NCBI RefSeq assembly: GCF_023499215.1
Contig: NZ_JAKHSK010000033.1
Coordinates: 1 to 55,110, forward strand
DNA: 55,110 bases
Source: Zunongwangia pacifica
GTDB taxonomy: Bacteria; Bacteroidota; Bacteroidia; Flavobacteriales; Flavobacteriaceae
Reading direction: 5' to 3'
Shown: piece after piece, positions 19,162 through 30,117 of the stretch
Layout of the letters: every line of letters starts with the position of its first letter
Position numbering within the stretch: position 1 is the first letter of the stretch
Program-made: the position numbers and the translations under genes
Notes under the pieces: model-generated
What the model was told of the DNA's origin: nothing
Databases searched by the model: none
The model's input: the letters and a program-made list of their open reading frames with translations, nothing else

Positions 19162-20200
19162 TTAAATAGGTCTTTAATAAATTGTCTTCTATTTTTTCTT
19201 CGGAAATTAACTTTCCCTGAAATTCAGGTGCTGAAATTCCTTCTTTAAGCTGAATATTTCCGGTAAATACCCGGGCTTCATCCCATAATTCAGCATCGAT
19301 AAAACTCTGAAGCGTTTGCAAACCACCTTCAATTATGATCGATTGTAAATTTTCCTGAAACAAGATATTTCCAATTTGCTGTGGTAAATTTTTGCTAAAA
19401 TCAGCTTGCCGATATTCCACGTTTTCCAGTGCTTTTTCCTGAATATCTTCAGCAATAACAATGGTTTTTATACTTCCGTCGAAAATAGCCGATTCCGCCG
19501 GGATTTTTCCAGAGCGATCGATCACCACGCGTACAGGATTATTCCCGGCATGCAATCTGGTATTTAGTTTAGGATTATCGTTAATGGCGGTTGTGGTTCC
19601 TACAAGAATCGCCTGTTCTTCTGCACGCCATTTGTGCACCAGTTGTTTGGAGTAGCGGTTACTGATCCAGACCGGCGCGCGATCTTCACGTTTTAGCGGA
19701 GCGATAAAGCCATCTTCACTTTGCGCCCATTTTAGTATAATATAAGGATGTTTTTTATTGTGAAAAGTAAAGAATCGCTTGTTGAGGTGTTGCGCTTCTT
19801 TTTCTAAAACCCCCAGCATTACATCGCAACCAGCTTCCATGAGTTTTTTAATGCCTCGCCCGGCAACCTCAGCAAAAGGATCTACCGTGGCCACCACCAC
19901 TTTTTTAATGCCTTTGGCGATGATGAGATCGCTACAAGGCGGAGTTTTCCCAAAATGGCTGCAAGGTTCTAAACTTACATAAATGGTAGATTTCTTTAAA
20001 AGCTCTGGATTTTTAACCGAATTTACCGCGTTAACCTCGGCGTGAGCTTCACCTGCTTTTTGATGCCAGCCTTCGCCAATGATCTTGTCTTCGTAAACGA
20101 TAACGCTACCCACCATGGGGTTTGGATAAGTGCTTCCCAGTCCGTTTTCGGCGAGTTGCAAACAGCGTTTTATATATTTTTCGTGTATATTCACAGCCAC
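19154..20200 (-). CDS. ribD: Bifunctional riboflavin deaminase/reductase RibD
   Basis: 348 residues. The N-terminal deaminase has the zinc site HAE (53-55) and EPCSHFGKTPPCSD with C80 and C89. The C-terminal reductase begins near 150 (PYIILKWAQSEDGFIA) and includes VGTTTAINDNPKLNTR and IIEGGLQTLQSF. RibD performs two steps of riboflavin synthesis from the GTP-derived pyrimidine: deamination, then NADPH-dependent reduction. It overlaps the HAD gene by 8 bases and is divergent from the acetyltransferase gene with a 23-base gap. Confidence 0.96.
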   Translation of the reverse strand: MAVNIHEKYIKRCLQLAENGLGSTYPNPMVGSVIVYEDKIIGEGWHQKAGEAHAEVNAVNSVKNPELLKKSTIYVSLEPCSHFGKTPPCSDLIIAKGIKKVVVATVDPFAEVAGRGIKKLMEAGCDVMLGVLEKEAQHLNKRFFTFHNKKHPYIILKWAQSEDGFIAPLKREDRAPVWISNRYSKQLVHKWRAEEQAILVGTTTAINDNPKLNTRLHAGNNPVRVVIDRSGKIPAESAIFDGSIKTIVIAEDIQEKALENVEYRQADFSKNLPQQIGNILFQENLQSIIIEGGLQTLQSFIDAELWDEARVFTGNIQLKEGISAPEFQGKLISEEKIEDNLLKTYLND

Positions 20201-20223
20201 AAAAATAGGATTAATTCGTAAGA

Positions 20224-20709
20224 ATGAGCACGCTTAAAATAAGGGAAATTCAGCAGCAAGACAATCAGCAGGTTAAAAAAGTTATCCGGGATGTTTTAAT
20301 AGAAATGGGGGTTCCAAAAGAAGGAACTGCTTACGAAGATAAAGCTTTGGAGGATATGACTGCGGAATACAATGCCGAACGAAAAGCTTATTTTGTTATC
20401 GAAGAAGATAGCAAGATCATTGGCTGTTGCGGTATAGGCCCGCTACCAGGATTTGAAACCGAAATTTGCGAATTACAAAAGATGTATTTTTTACCCGAAG
20501 CTCGTGGAAGAGGTCTTGGCGCCCAAATGATGGAAACCTGTTTGAAGTTTGCCAAAAATCAGAACTATAAAAAGTGTTATATCGAGACATTGCCTTACAT
20601 GAAAGATGCCTGCAAATTGTACAAAAAGACCGGCTTTAAGGAATTAGAAAAACCTTTGGGCAGTACAGGACATTATAATTGTACGGTTTGGATGATTAAG
20701 GATCTATAG
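20224..20709 (+). CDS. GNAT family acetyltransferase
   Basis: 161 residues, a single GNAT domain. The acetyl-CoA loop is LPEARGRGLGAQMM (about 94-107), matching the Q/RxxGxG/A motif. KLYKKTGFKELEKPLGSTGHYNCTVWM closes the domain. The early part (IREIQQQDNQQVKKVIRDVL) is typical of small cytosolic N-acetyltransferases. The substrate is unknown. Confidence 0.88.
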   Translation: MSTLKIREIQQQDNQQVKKVIRDVLIEMGVPKEGTAYEDKALEDMTAEYNAERKAYFVIEEDSKIIGCCGIGPLPGFETEICELQKMYFLPEARGRGLGAQMMETCLKFAKNQNYKKCYIETLPYMKDACKLYKKTGFKELEKPLGSTGHYNCTVWMIKDL

Positions 20710-21069
20710 CTAGACATTAGATGTTAGATCGCTTCGCTGTTAGAATTTAGGGAATAGACTTTTTTTATTTTGAATTTTAAATGTTGAATTTTGATTGAGA
20801 TTGGAATCAAGAACCTAGAAACTAGAGGCAAGAAAGACTATTTAAAATTTAGTTTTAAACATTAAATATTAACAGAAGCTGAATAAGATTTCTCGACTCG
20901 TACCTCGCTCGAAATGACAAATTTCTTTCTATGGTCATCTCGACTTTATGGAGAGATCTTTTTGATTTTTGAGATTAGAATCAAGATTCAGGAATCAAGA
21001 ATTATTTTAAATTTTGAATTAAATGTTCCCCCTTCGGGGGGTAGGGGGATAAAACTGTAAACTACCAAA
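20710..21069. repeat. Gene-free stretch with degenerate intergenic repeats (second copy)
   Basis: 360 bases with no plausible gene. It contains AAGATTTCTCGACTCGTACC then TCGCTCGAAATGAC (about 20886-20920), an inverted relative of the element at 17764, and a diverged copy GGTCATCTCGAC then GGAGAGATCTTTTT near 20932-20965. It shares the ATTCAGGAATCAAGAATTATT motif and a TTAGATCGCTTCGCTGTTAG opening with the gap at 17534. A short GC hairpin (CCCCCTTCGGGGGG) lies near 21028-21041. Confidence 0.55.
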
Positions 21070-21921
21070 ATGACCACCACGCAACTCAAAAATCAATTCT
21101 TAGAAGATCTTGGAGATCACTATCCAAAAGAAGAAATCCTTTCCTTTTTCCATTTATTGGCGGAGCATCATTTGAAGTTAAGTAGGTTACAGATCGCTTT
21201 AGAACCTAATAAAGTGCTTAGCGAGACTGAAATTATTGAATTTGAGTTGGCTTTAGGCAAACTCGGTTCTTTTGAACCTATTCAGTATATCATCGGGGAA
21301 ACCGAATTTTTTAGTCTGAATTTTAAAGTTGCCCCCGGAGTTTTAATTCCGCGACCGGAAACGGAAGAATTAGTCCAGTGGATTTTAGATGAGGTACTGC
21401 TTCAGCAAAAATCAGCTGTAAAAATCCTCGATATCGGCACGGGAAGCGGATGTATCCCCATCAGCTTAAAAAAACATTTACCGGAGGCTCAAATTTCAGC
21501 CATAGATATTTCAGAAGAAGCGCTAAAAATCGCTAAAATCAATGCTGAAAATAATAAAGTTGCGGTCGATTTTATGCAGCAGGATATTCTTTCCGCAGAA
21601 AAATTTCCCCAACAATTCGATATTATAGTGTCTAATCCGCCTTATGTGCGAGAATTAGAGAAAGCTGAAATGCAGCAAAATGTGTTGAGGTACGAGCCAG
21701 AAACTGCCCTTTACGTAAAAGACAAAAATCCTTTACTTTTCTATAATAAAATCACGAAATTAGCACAAGAAGGGCTTTCAAAAAATGGATTGTTGTTTTT
21801 TGAAATTAATCAATATTTGGCAGAAGAAACGGAAACCATGGTTAAAGCGCATGGTTTTAAAACGGAACTTCGAAAAGATATGTTTGGTAATTTTAGAATG
21901 CTGAAAGCCCAAAAACGCTAA
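21070..21921 (+). CDS. prmC: Release factor glutamine methyltransferase
   Basis: 283 residues. An N-terminal helical domain (about 1-75) that recognises release factors is followed by the Rossmann methyltransferase. The SAM motif is DIGTGSGC (121-128) and the catalytic motif is NPPY (189-192), which binds the glutamine side chain. PrmC N5-methylates the Gln of the GGQ motif in RF1 and RF2. GVLIPRPETEELV is also diagnostic. It heads a run of closely spaced plus-strand genes up to the exonuclease gene. Confidence 0.96.
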   Translation: MTTTQLKNQFLEDLGDHYPKEEILSFFHLLAEHHLKLSRLQIALEPNKVLSETEIIEFELALGKLGSFEPIQYIIGETEFFSLNFKVAPGVLIPRPETEELVQWILDEVLLQQKSAVKILDIGTGSGCIPISLKKHLPEAQISAIDISEEALKIAKINAENNKVAVDFMQQDILSAEKFPQQFDIIVSNPPYVRELEKAEMQQNVLRYEPETALYVKDKNPLLFYNKITKLAQEGLSKNGLLFFEINQYLAEETETMVKAHGFKTELRKDMFGNFRMLKAQKR

Positions 21922-21935
21922 AAAAAACTGCTATT

Positions 21936-22544
21936 TTGGAAGAAAAGAAAACACAAAATTCCCTAAAAAGTATCGCTGTATTTTGTGCCAGCAGCGATGG
22001 GGTCGATTCAGAAATCATAGAAACCGCTAAAAAACTGGGAGCCTTTTTGGCTAAAAACAATATTCGTTTGATTTATGGCGGAAGTAAACTTGGTTTAATG
22101 GGGCATGTTGCGACCGGGGTTAATGAAAACGGAGGGAAAGCCACTGGTGTAATTCCTGAATTTTTAAAAACCAAAGAAGTGGTGCATACAGGATTGGACA
22201 AGTTGATTACCACCCAGGATATGCACGAGCGAAAACTCACTATGCATAAACTAAGTGACGGTTTTATTGCGCTTCCCGGAGGTTTTGGAACTTTCGAGGA
22301 GCTTTTTGAAATTATTACCTGGGCGCAACTGGGCTTACATCAAAAACCAATTGGATTGCTAAATATCAATGGTTTTTACGACGATTTGGTAGCCATGCTC
22401 CGTAAAATGGTAAAAACAGGTTTATTGAAAAAAGCCAATTACGATTTGCTTATTATTGCTGAAACCATCGAAGAGTTATACGAAAAGATGAAGTTTTTTA
22501 AACCACAGCCCACCCCAAAGTGGATTACTAAAAGTCAGACGTAA
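21936..22544 (+). CDS. LOG-family / TIGR00730 Rossmann protein
   Basis: 202 residues, started at a TTG codon (21936) because no ATG precedes the conserved N terminus KSIAVFCASSDG. The motifs are IYGGSKLGLMG (46-56) and PGGFGTFEELFE (114-125), the PGGxGTxxE signature of cytokinin riboside 5'-monophosphate phosphoribohydrolases (LOG). In bacteria these split nucleoside monophosphates into base and ribose phosphate. It lies 14 bases after prmC and shares one base with the next gene. Confidence 0.9.
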   Translation: MEEKKTQNSLKSIAVFCASSDGVDSEIIETAKKLGAFLAKNNIRLIYGGSKLGLMGHVATGVNENGGKATGVIPEFLKTKEVVHTGLDKLITTQDMHERKLTMHKLSDGFIALPGGFGTFEELFEIITWAQLGLHQKPIGLLNINGFYDDLVAMLRKMVKTGLLKKANYDLLIIAETIEELYEKMKFFKPQPTPKWITKSQT

Positions 22545-23194
22545 TGAAGATAGAATATTTAGAAGTTTATACTTCGGCGATAAAGGAGCAATTAGGCTTT
22601 TATCGTGATGTGCTTGGGTTTTCCATAACCGAAGTGGCTGAAAATAGCTTTAGGCTTTCTACGGGCTTTACTGAAATTTGTTTTAAGCATAAAGAAGATG
22701 CAAAACCTTATCATATTGCATTTCATATTCCTGCTCATAATGAAAATCTGGCGTTACAGTGGTTAAAGAAACGCGTAAAGATTGAAAAAAATGACACCGA
22801 GGAAATTATCGATTTTAGTAACTGGAAGGCAAAATCGATGTATTTTAAAGATCCCGATGGCAATATCCTGGAATTTATTTCAAGGAAAAACCTATACGAG
22901 TGGGGCGATACTGTTTTTAATATCAATTCTATTGTAGGAGTTGCCGAAATTGGTTTGGCGGTAGACATCATTGAACCTTATTATAACTATTTGCATCGAC
23001 AATTCGATTTAGCTATTTATGATGGTAGTTTAGATCGTTTTTGTGCTATTGGCGATGACGAAGGACTTATCATTGCGGTTAATCGCAATAATAGAGATTG
23101 GTTTCCTACCAACCAAACGGCATTTGAAGCCGATTTTAAAATTAATTTCACTCATCAGGGGTCAGCATTTAATTTTACATCTAAAGAGGTATAA
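22544..23194 (+). CDS. VOC-fold (glyoxalase/dioxygenase superfamily) protein
   Basis: 216 residues. The first half is a vicinal oxygen chelate domain: KEQLGFYRDVLGFSITEV, then AFHIPAH, and YFKDPDGNILEFI near 105-117, with typical metal-ligand positions at H and E. The second half (about 125-216) looks like a degenerate second VOC module. Metal-dependent lyase, dioxygenase or binding activity is possible; the substrate is unknown. It starts on the last base of the LOG gene's TAA (TAATG), so it is translationally coupled. Confidence 0.85.
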   Translation: MKIEYLEVYTSAIKEQLGFYRDVLGFSITEVAENSFRLSTGFTEICFKHKEDAKPYHIAFHIPAHNENLALQWLKKRVKIEKNDTEEIIDFSNWKAKSMYFKDPDGNILEFISRKNLYEWGDTVFNINSIVGVAEIGLAVDIIEPYYNYLHRQFDLAIYDGSLDRFCAIGDDEGLIIAVNRNNRDWFPTNQTAFEADFKINFTHQGSAFNFTSKEV

Positions 23195-23209
23195 GCATTA
23201 AAATTAGAT

Positions 23210-23575
23210 ATGGGGGCAATAATTGTTATTTTAAAGGTCATTATAGTGATAGAACATTTCTATATCCTTTGGTTTGAAATGTTTGCCTGGGAAACCGTCG
23301 GAAAAAAAACTTTTAGATCCCTGCCTGCAGATCTTTTTCCAAAAACTAAGGCTCTAGCGGCTAATCAGGGTTTATATAACGGTTTTTTAGCGGCCGGTTT
23401 GGGATGGACTTTTTTTATAGAAGATACCTATTGGCAACACAATATTTCCATCTTTTTTCTATTATGTATAGCCATAGCAGGGATTTATGGCGCCTTAAGT
23501 GCCAGTAAAAAAATATTCTTTGTTCAGGCGCTACCGGCCATACTTACGCTTTTATTAATTTTTATAGAACAATAA
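23210..23575 (+). CDS. DUF1304 family membrane protein
   Basis: 121 residues with four hydrophobic segments. The pattern HFYILWFEMFAW near the start, KTKALAANQGLYNGFLAAGL in the middle and IAIAGIYGALSASKK later is the DUF1304 signature of small inner-membrane proteins. The function is unknown. It lies 15 bases after the VOC gene and 22 bases before ligA, so it is probably co-transcribed. Confidence 0.88.
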   Translation: MGAIIVILKVIIVIEHFYILWFEMFAWETVGKKTFRSLPADLFPKTKALAANQGLYNGFLAAGLGWTFFIEDTYWQHNISIFFLLCIAIAGIYGALSASKKIFFVQALPAILTLLLIFIEQ

Positions 23576-23597
23576 GCTTCTTTTAATTTCAATATAA

Positions 23598-26890
<3,293 letters not shown>

Positions 26891-26969
26891 AATGATAAAA
26901 TAAAATGGATTACTATTTTTTTAATTTCTTCGTTACTAAATTATATTTAAGTTAATCATCTTGTGTGAG

Positions 26970-27000
26970 TTGGTTAATTATTTGGTGTTGCGTAAATTTG
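26970..27000 (+). promoter_or_regulatory. Promoter for the orphan gene at 27074
   Basis: TTG at 26970-26972 and TAAATTTG at 26993-27000, separated by 20 bases, match the Bacteroidota -33/-7 pair TTG-N~20-TAnnTTTG. It would give a leader of about 65 bases. Confidence 0.6.
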
Positions 27001-27073
27001 GCTTCCCCCGTACTATACTCTCTACTTAATTTTTTGGTATTGTTTTTTATAAAAATCCTCACAATAGTACCAA

Positions 27074-27490
27074 ATGAAATTATATTATTCCGGTAATCAT
27101 ACCAAAATTAGACGTTTAGTCCACCGAGCGAATCAATTAATTGTAAGTCCGTTTTACCTTTCTGAACTTAAGAAGTACCTGGTTGCAAAAGGCAAAGAAG
27201 ATAAGTTTGATTTATTTAAAGGCTTATTGGATAAAGATCAGGAAATTTTGGTTAAAACTTATTTACGCATTTTTTCTGGAACGTGTATAGAACTTAAACA
27301 TCATGTTATTGCTGTAAATACATTTAGATTAAATAAGTCACATCGCGATTTATTAGCATTGCTTACAGAAAACATGTATAGGGAAATGGATGCGCAACTC
27401 GAAATTTCAAATCTTCTAAATTTAAATAGTAAACCAGAAAAGGAAACTTTCTTTAAAGAAATAGGGGCGATCTCTAAAAGTTATATTTAG
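27074..27490 (+). CDS. Protein of unknown function
   Basis: 138 residues, not recognised. It is cytosolic in appearance (no signal or membrane segment) and mostly helical, with a basic start (KIRRLVHRANQLIV) and a second half rich in leucine and charged residues. No enzyme motif was found. A good promoter lies upstream and a hairpin beyond the stop, so expression as a single gene is plausible. Confidence 0.65.
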   Translation: MKLYYSGNHTKIRRLVHRANQLIVSPFYLSELKKYLVAKGKEDKFDLFKGLLDKDQEILVKTYLRIFSGTCIELKHHVIAVNTFRLNKSHRDLLALLTENMYREMDAQLEISNLLNLNSKPEKETFFKEIGAISKSYI

Positions 27491-27510
27491 GTTGTGGATA
27501 TATAATAAAA

Positions 27511-27542
27511 GAGAATGCCGGGTAACCACTCCCGGCATTCTC
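27511..27542. terminator. Strong hairpin after the orphan gene
   Basis: Perfect 12 bp stem GAGAATGCCGGG / CCCGGCATTCTC with an 8-base loop, 20 bases past the stop at 27490. On the plus strand there is no T run after it; on the minus strand it is followed by CTTTTATTATA. It may therefore end a transcript running leftward, or simply protect the plus-strand mRNA. Confidence 0.6.
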
Positions 27543-27572
27543 AACCTAACCTAACCAACTAACTAACCAATC
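27541..27572. repeat. CTAAC-type short tandem motif
   Basis: Immediately after the hairpin, TCAACCTAACCTAACCAACT continues as AACTAACCAA: about six degenerate copies of the pentamer/hexamer CTAAC(C/A). No known element was recognised. Confidence 0.5.
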
Positions 27573-27621
27573 TTATAATCAATCCAACTATGTATAATGT
27601 ATTAGCCTAAACAATTTTTAA

Positions 27622-27654
27622 AATTCCCTTTTCTTTTATTTTGAAAAGGGAATT
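27622..27654 (-). terminator. Hairpin between gene-free stretches
   Basis: Perfect stem AATTCCCTTTTC / GAAAAGGGAATT with a 9-base loop. Read on the minus strand it comes directly after the TAA of the possible gene remnant (27656-27658), as a terminator would, and is followed by TTTTAAAAATTG. Confidence 0.6.
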
Positions 27655-27655
27655 A

Positions 27656-27781
27656 TTATTCCAATCCCAATCTTTTCAATAAAGGCAGTAATGCGGTCGC
27701 ACCAATTCTTTTATCATTTATCTACCAAGGAAGCTTGTATCCCGGACCGTTTAATGCCTGCTCAGTACCAAACCTAGAGAC
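27656..27781 (-). pseudogene. Possible gene remnant with an in-frame stop
   Basis: On the minus strand one frame reads FGTEQALNGPGYKLPW, then an amber stop (27722-27724), then INDKRIGATALLPLLKRLGLE and TAA. The composition is protein-like on both sides of the stop, and a terminator hairpin follows at once. No start is found and an earlier in-frame TAA occurs at 27782-27784, so this could only be the tail of a decayed gene. The parent family was not recognised. An alternative is a structured non-coding RNA: imperfect paired arms lie at 27760-27782 and 27800-27823. The rest of 27491-28003 shows no gene. Confidence 0.3.
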
Positions 27782-28003
27782 TTAATTAGTAGGGCTCTTA
27801 GTCTTTTAGGAACAATGCTGAGCTGTTAACTCAAAAACAAAAAATTATGTAAAACATCACGTAGTTTTCTGATATCATTATCACTTAACTACATGACAAA
27901 TATAGGGCAGCAATAAAGCTGAAATTAGAAGAAATCGTCGAGGATTTTTAAAGTGTAGATGGGTGGTAAATAAGTGCCGTTGAATTGTAATTTAAAGATC
28001 TTT

Positions 28004-28726
28004 TTACAAAAGATTTAAACGTTTCATGAGTTCTGGGCGGTTAGAACGGCTTACAGGAATTACATCTTTCTCAATTAAAACACTATTATCTTCTATATCA
28101 ATAATTTTGTCTACGTTTATGATGAAAGATCTGTGAATTTTTAAAAATAGATTCTCGGGTAACTTTTCTTCAATTTTTTTCATTGTAGAATGTACCGTGT
28201 AATTTTTTCCTGATGTTTTTATCAAAATATAATCACCTCTTGCTTCTATCAGGTAAATACTGGGGATATCTATTTTTATTAATCTGCGATCAATATTTAC
28301 GTAAAGATCATTTCCTGATTCTTTAGGGTTTGCTTCTACTTTTTCTGAAGCTATATCTTTTGTGTGCTCCTTTGGGGCAAAGTTTAGTGCCTTTTTAATG
28401 GCCTTATCAAATCGTTCCTGGGTGATGGGCTTTACAATGTAATCTACAATACAATCGTATTCAAAAGCCTCGATCGCAAAATTTCTATCTGAAGTTGATA
28501 ATATTATTTTTGGAGGGTTTTTTACAGTTTGAATAAAATCGAAACCGGTAAAATCTGGCATGTGTATATCTAGAAAGATAAGATCGACCTCATTTTGATT
28601 AAGATGTTTGATCGCCTGGATAGCATTAGAAAATTCTGCCTGTATTTCTAGATTATCATTATTGGATGCAAGTTTTTTTAATATTGTTCTTGCTGCTGCT
28701 TCGTCATCAACAATTATACACTGCAT
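28004..28726 (-). CDS. LytTR-type response regulator
   Basis: 240 residues. The receiver domain (1-120) has acidic residues D7 and D8, the phosphoacceptor D53 in LIFLDIHMPDF, the Ser/Thr switch in ILSTSD and the lysine in DYIVKPI. A LytTR DNA-binding domain follows (about 138-240), with YLIEARGDYILIKTSGKNYTV, LKIHRSFIIN and VIPVSRSNRPEL. It is the probable DNA-binding output of the sensory operon: last gene, 10 bases after Hpt, and on the same strand as the six genes upstream. Confidence 0.94.
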   Translation of the reverse strand: MQCIIVDDEAAARTILKKLASNNDNLEIQAEFSNAIQAIKHLNQNEVDLIFLDIHMPDFTGFDFIQTVKNPPKIILSTSDRNFAIEAFEYDCIVDYIVKPITQERFDKAIKKALNFAPKEHTKDIASEKVEANPKESGNDLYVNIDRRLIKIDIPSIYLIEARGDYILIKTSGKNYTVHSTMKKIEEKLPENLFLKIHRSFIINVDKIIDIEDNSVLIEKDVIPVSRSNRPELMKRLNLL

Positions 28727-28736
28727 AGGTTAGATT

Positions 28737-29063
28737 TTAGGCTTTTTGAATAAACGTGGTCATTGCGTTAAGAATCTCTTCAAATTGGCTAAATAGATCT
28801 GCATCAACAACCCCTTCTCGAAGTTTGTCTTCATGATCTATAGCAACCTGATAACTCTTTTCTAAGCCTAAAATACTAATTTTATGTTTAATTTTATGAA
28901 CATCGTCTCCTGCTCTCATAAAATTATCTGTTTCTAAATGATTTTTGTAGCTTTCTATTTCCTGCGGAAGTTCTAGACGCACTACATCGAGCAGTTGTTC
29001 TTCAAATTCTTTGTCGCCACCAGATAGCTGGCTTATGTAAGAGTAGTTAGGTTTCTCTTCCAT
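28737..29063 (-). CDS. Histidine phosphotransfer (Hpt) protein
   Basis: 108 residues, a lone four-helix Hpt domain. The phosphoacceptor is probably H56 in VHKIKHKISILGL: it fits HxxK(G)xxxxxG with K59 and G66, although the glycine after the lysine is replaced by H60. Free Hpt proteins relay phosphate between histidine kinases and response regulators. It stands between a histidine kinase and a response regulator with gaps of 6 and 10 bases, which makes a phosphorelay likely. The neighbouring kinases lack receiver domains, so the donor would have to be a separate receiver, perhaps the stand-alone one at 34165-34578. Confidence 0.85.
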   Translation of the reverse strand: MEEKPNYSYISQLSGGDKEFEEQLLDVVRLELPQEIESYKNHLETDNFMRAGDDVHKIKHKISILGLEKSYQVAIDHEDKLREGVVDADLFSQFEEILNAMTTFIQKA

Positions 29064-29069
29064 GTTTAT

Positions 29070-30116
29070 TTATTTAGGTAAAGTAAAGTAGAAAATGGTG
29101 CCTTTTGATAACTCACTTTCTAACCAGATTTTACCCCCATAAAAATCAATAATCTTTTTTACGATGGATAAACCAATTCCGGTAGAATTAAAATCATTAT
29201 CAATCTTTTCAAATATCTGAAAAATTTTCTGAAAATGATCTTTATCGATGCCTTTTCCGTTGTCTTCAATAGAAAATTCCCAATAATTATCATTTTCTCT
29301 AACGTCGATTTTAATAATGCCTTCAGGTTTATCAATGCTTTTCACCGCATTTTGAATTAAATTCTGAAATAATTGCTGAAGTCTAAATTTATCACCGTGC
29401 ACCACGGGAAGCTGATCTGAAATTTCAATTTTTATATGCTCAGATTTGTAAATAATCTGTATGATTTCGTCTACCAGATGTTTTGTGTCTACATCGTAGG
29501 TGTCTAAAATTTCCTGATCTATGGTAGAGTAATTAAGAATTCCACCAATCAGGGCATCCATTTTTTCTACACTTTTAAGCACCATGTTTAACTGGGTAAT
29601 TCCGGTTTCTTCAATTTTTTCGGCGTAATCCTGTTTTAACCAGGTTACTAAACTATTGATACTTCTTAAAGGCGATTTTAGATCGTGAGAAACCATGTGC
29701 GCATAATCTGATAGGACCTGATTTTTCTTTTCCAGGTTTAACAAAAGTTCCTTTTGTTCTTCGTGGATTTTAGCTATTTCCCTGGATTGTTCTTCGATAT
29801 AGGTGGCAAGATCAGAGACATTAAGTTCTTCTTCAGGTTCGTTTTTGCTTGCTGAGTTTTTAATATCTAAAGTGGTAATGACAGCCCTTAAACGGTCTAA
29901 GATTTGCTTTTGGCTTTGTGCTTCTAACTTTAATTTTCGGTTAGCACTAAATAATTCGTCTGAGCTTATTTTCATAGCACGTTGGATCATGCTTAGCTGC
30001 TCATCGTTGTTTTTATAAGATTCCTCTACCGCATTAAAAAAATCTTTGAACCTATCATCCTTTGCTAATTTTTCAGGAAAATATTTTCTTATTTGTCGGC
30101 TTAGTAGAGGATTCAT
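29070..30116 (-). CDS. Histidine kinase without obvious sensor domain
   Basis: 348 residues, no membrane segment, hence cytosolic. Residues 1-130 are charged and helix-rich with coiled-coil character. The HisKA box YAHMVSHDLKSPLR puts the phosphorylated histidine at H144. The HATPase domain (about 215-348) shows LFQNLIQNAVKSI, the DNGKGI G1 box and GIGLSIVKKI. With no sensor of its own it probably takes its signal from a partner, and the FIST protein gene lies one base upstream. The kinase core is a close paralogue of the one in the gene at 31251-33620. Together the two resemble the NosP/NahK arrangement in proteobacteria. Confidence 0.92.
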   Translation of the reverse strand: MNPLLSRQIRKYFPEKLAKDDRFKDFFNAVEESYKNNDEQLSMIQRAMKISSDELFSANRKLKLEAQSQKQILDRLRAVITTLDIKNSASKNEPEEELNVSDLATYIEEQSREIAKIHEEQKELLLNLEKKNQVLSDYAHMVSHDLKSPLRSINSLVTWLKQDYAEKIEETGITQLNMVLKSVEKMDALIGGILNYSTIDQEILDTYDVDTKHLVDEIIQIIYKSEHIKIEISDQLPVVHGDKFRLQQLFQNLIQNAVKSIDKPEGIIKIDVRENDNYWEFSIEDNGKGIDKDHFQKIFQIFEKIDNDFNSTGIGLSIVKKIIDFYGGKIWLESELSKGTIFYFTLPK

Positions 30117-30117
30117 G

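Noticed and set aside
27541-27572. CRISPR array in the CTAAC repeat
   Set aside because: The motif is 5-6 bases with no spacers and no cas genes nearby. No CRISPR array was seen anywhere in the window.
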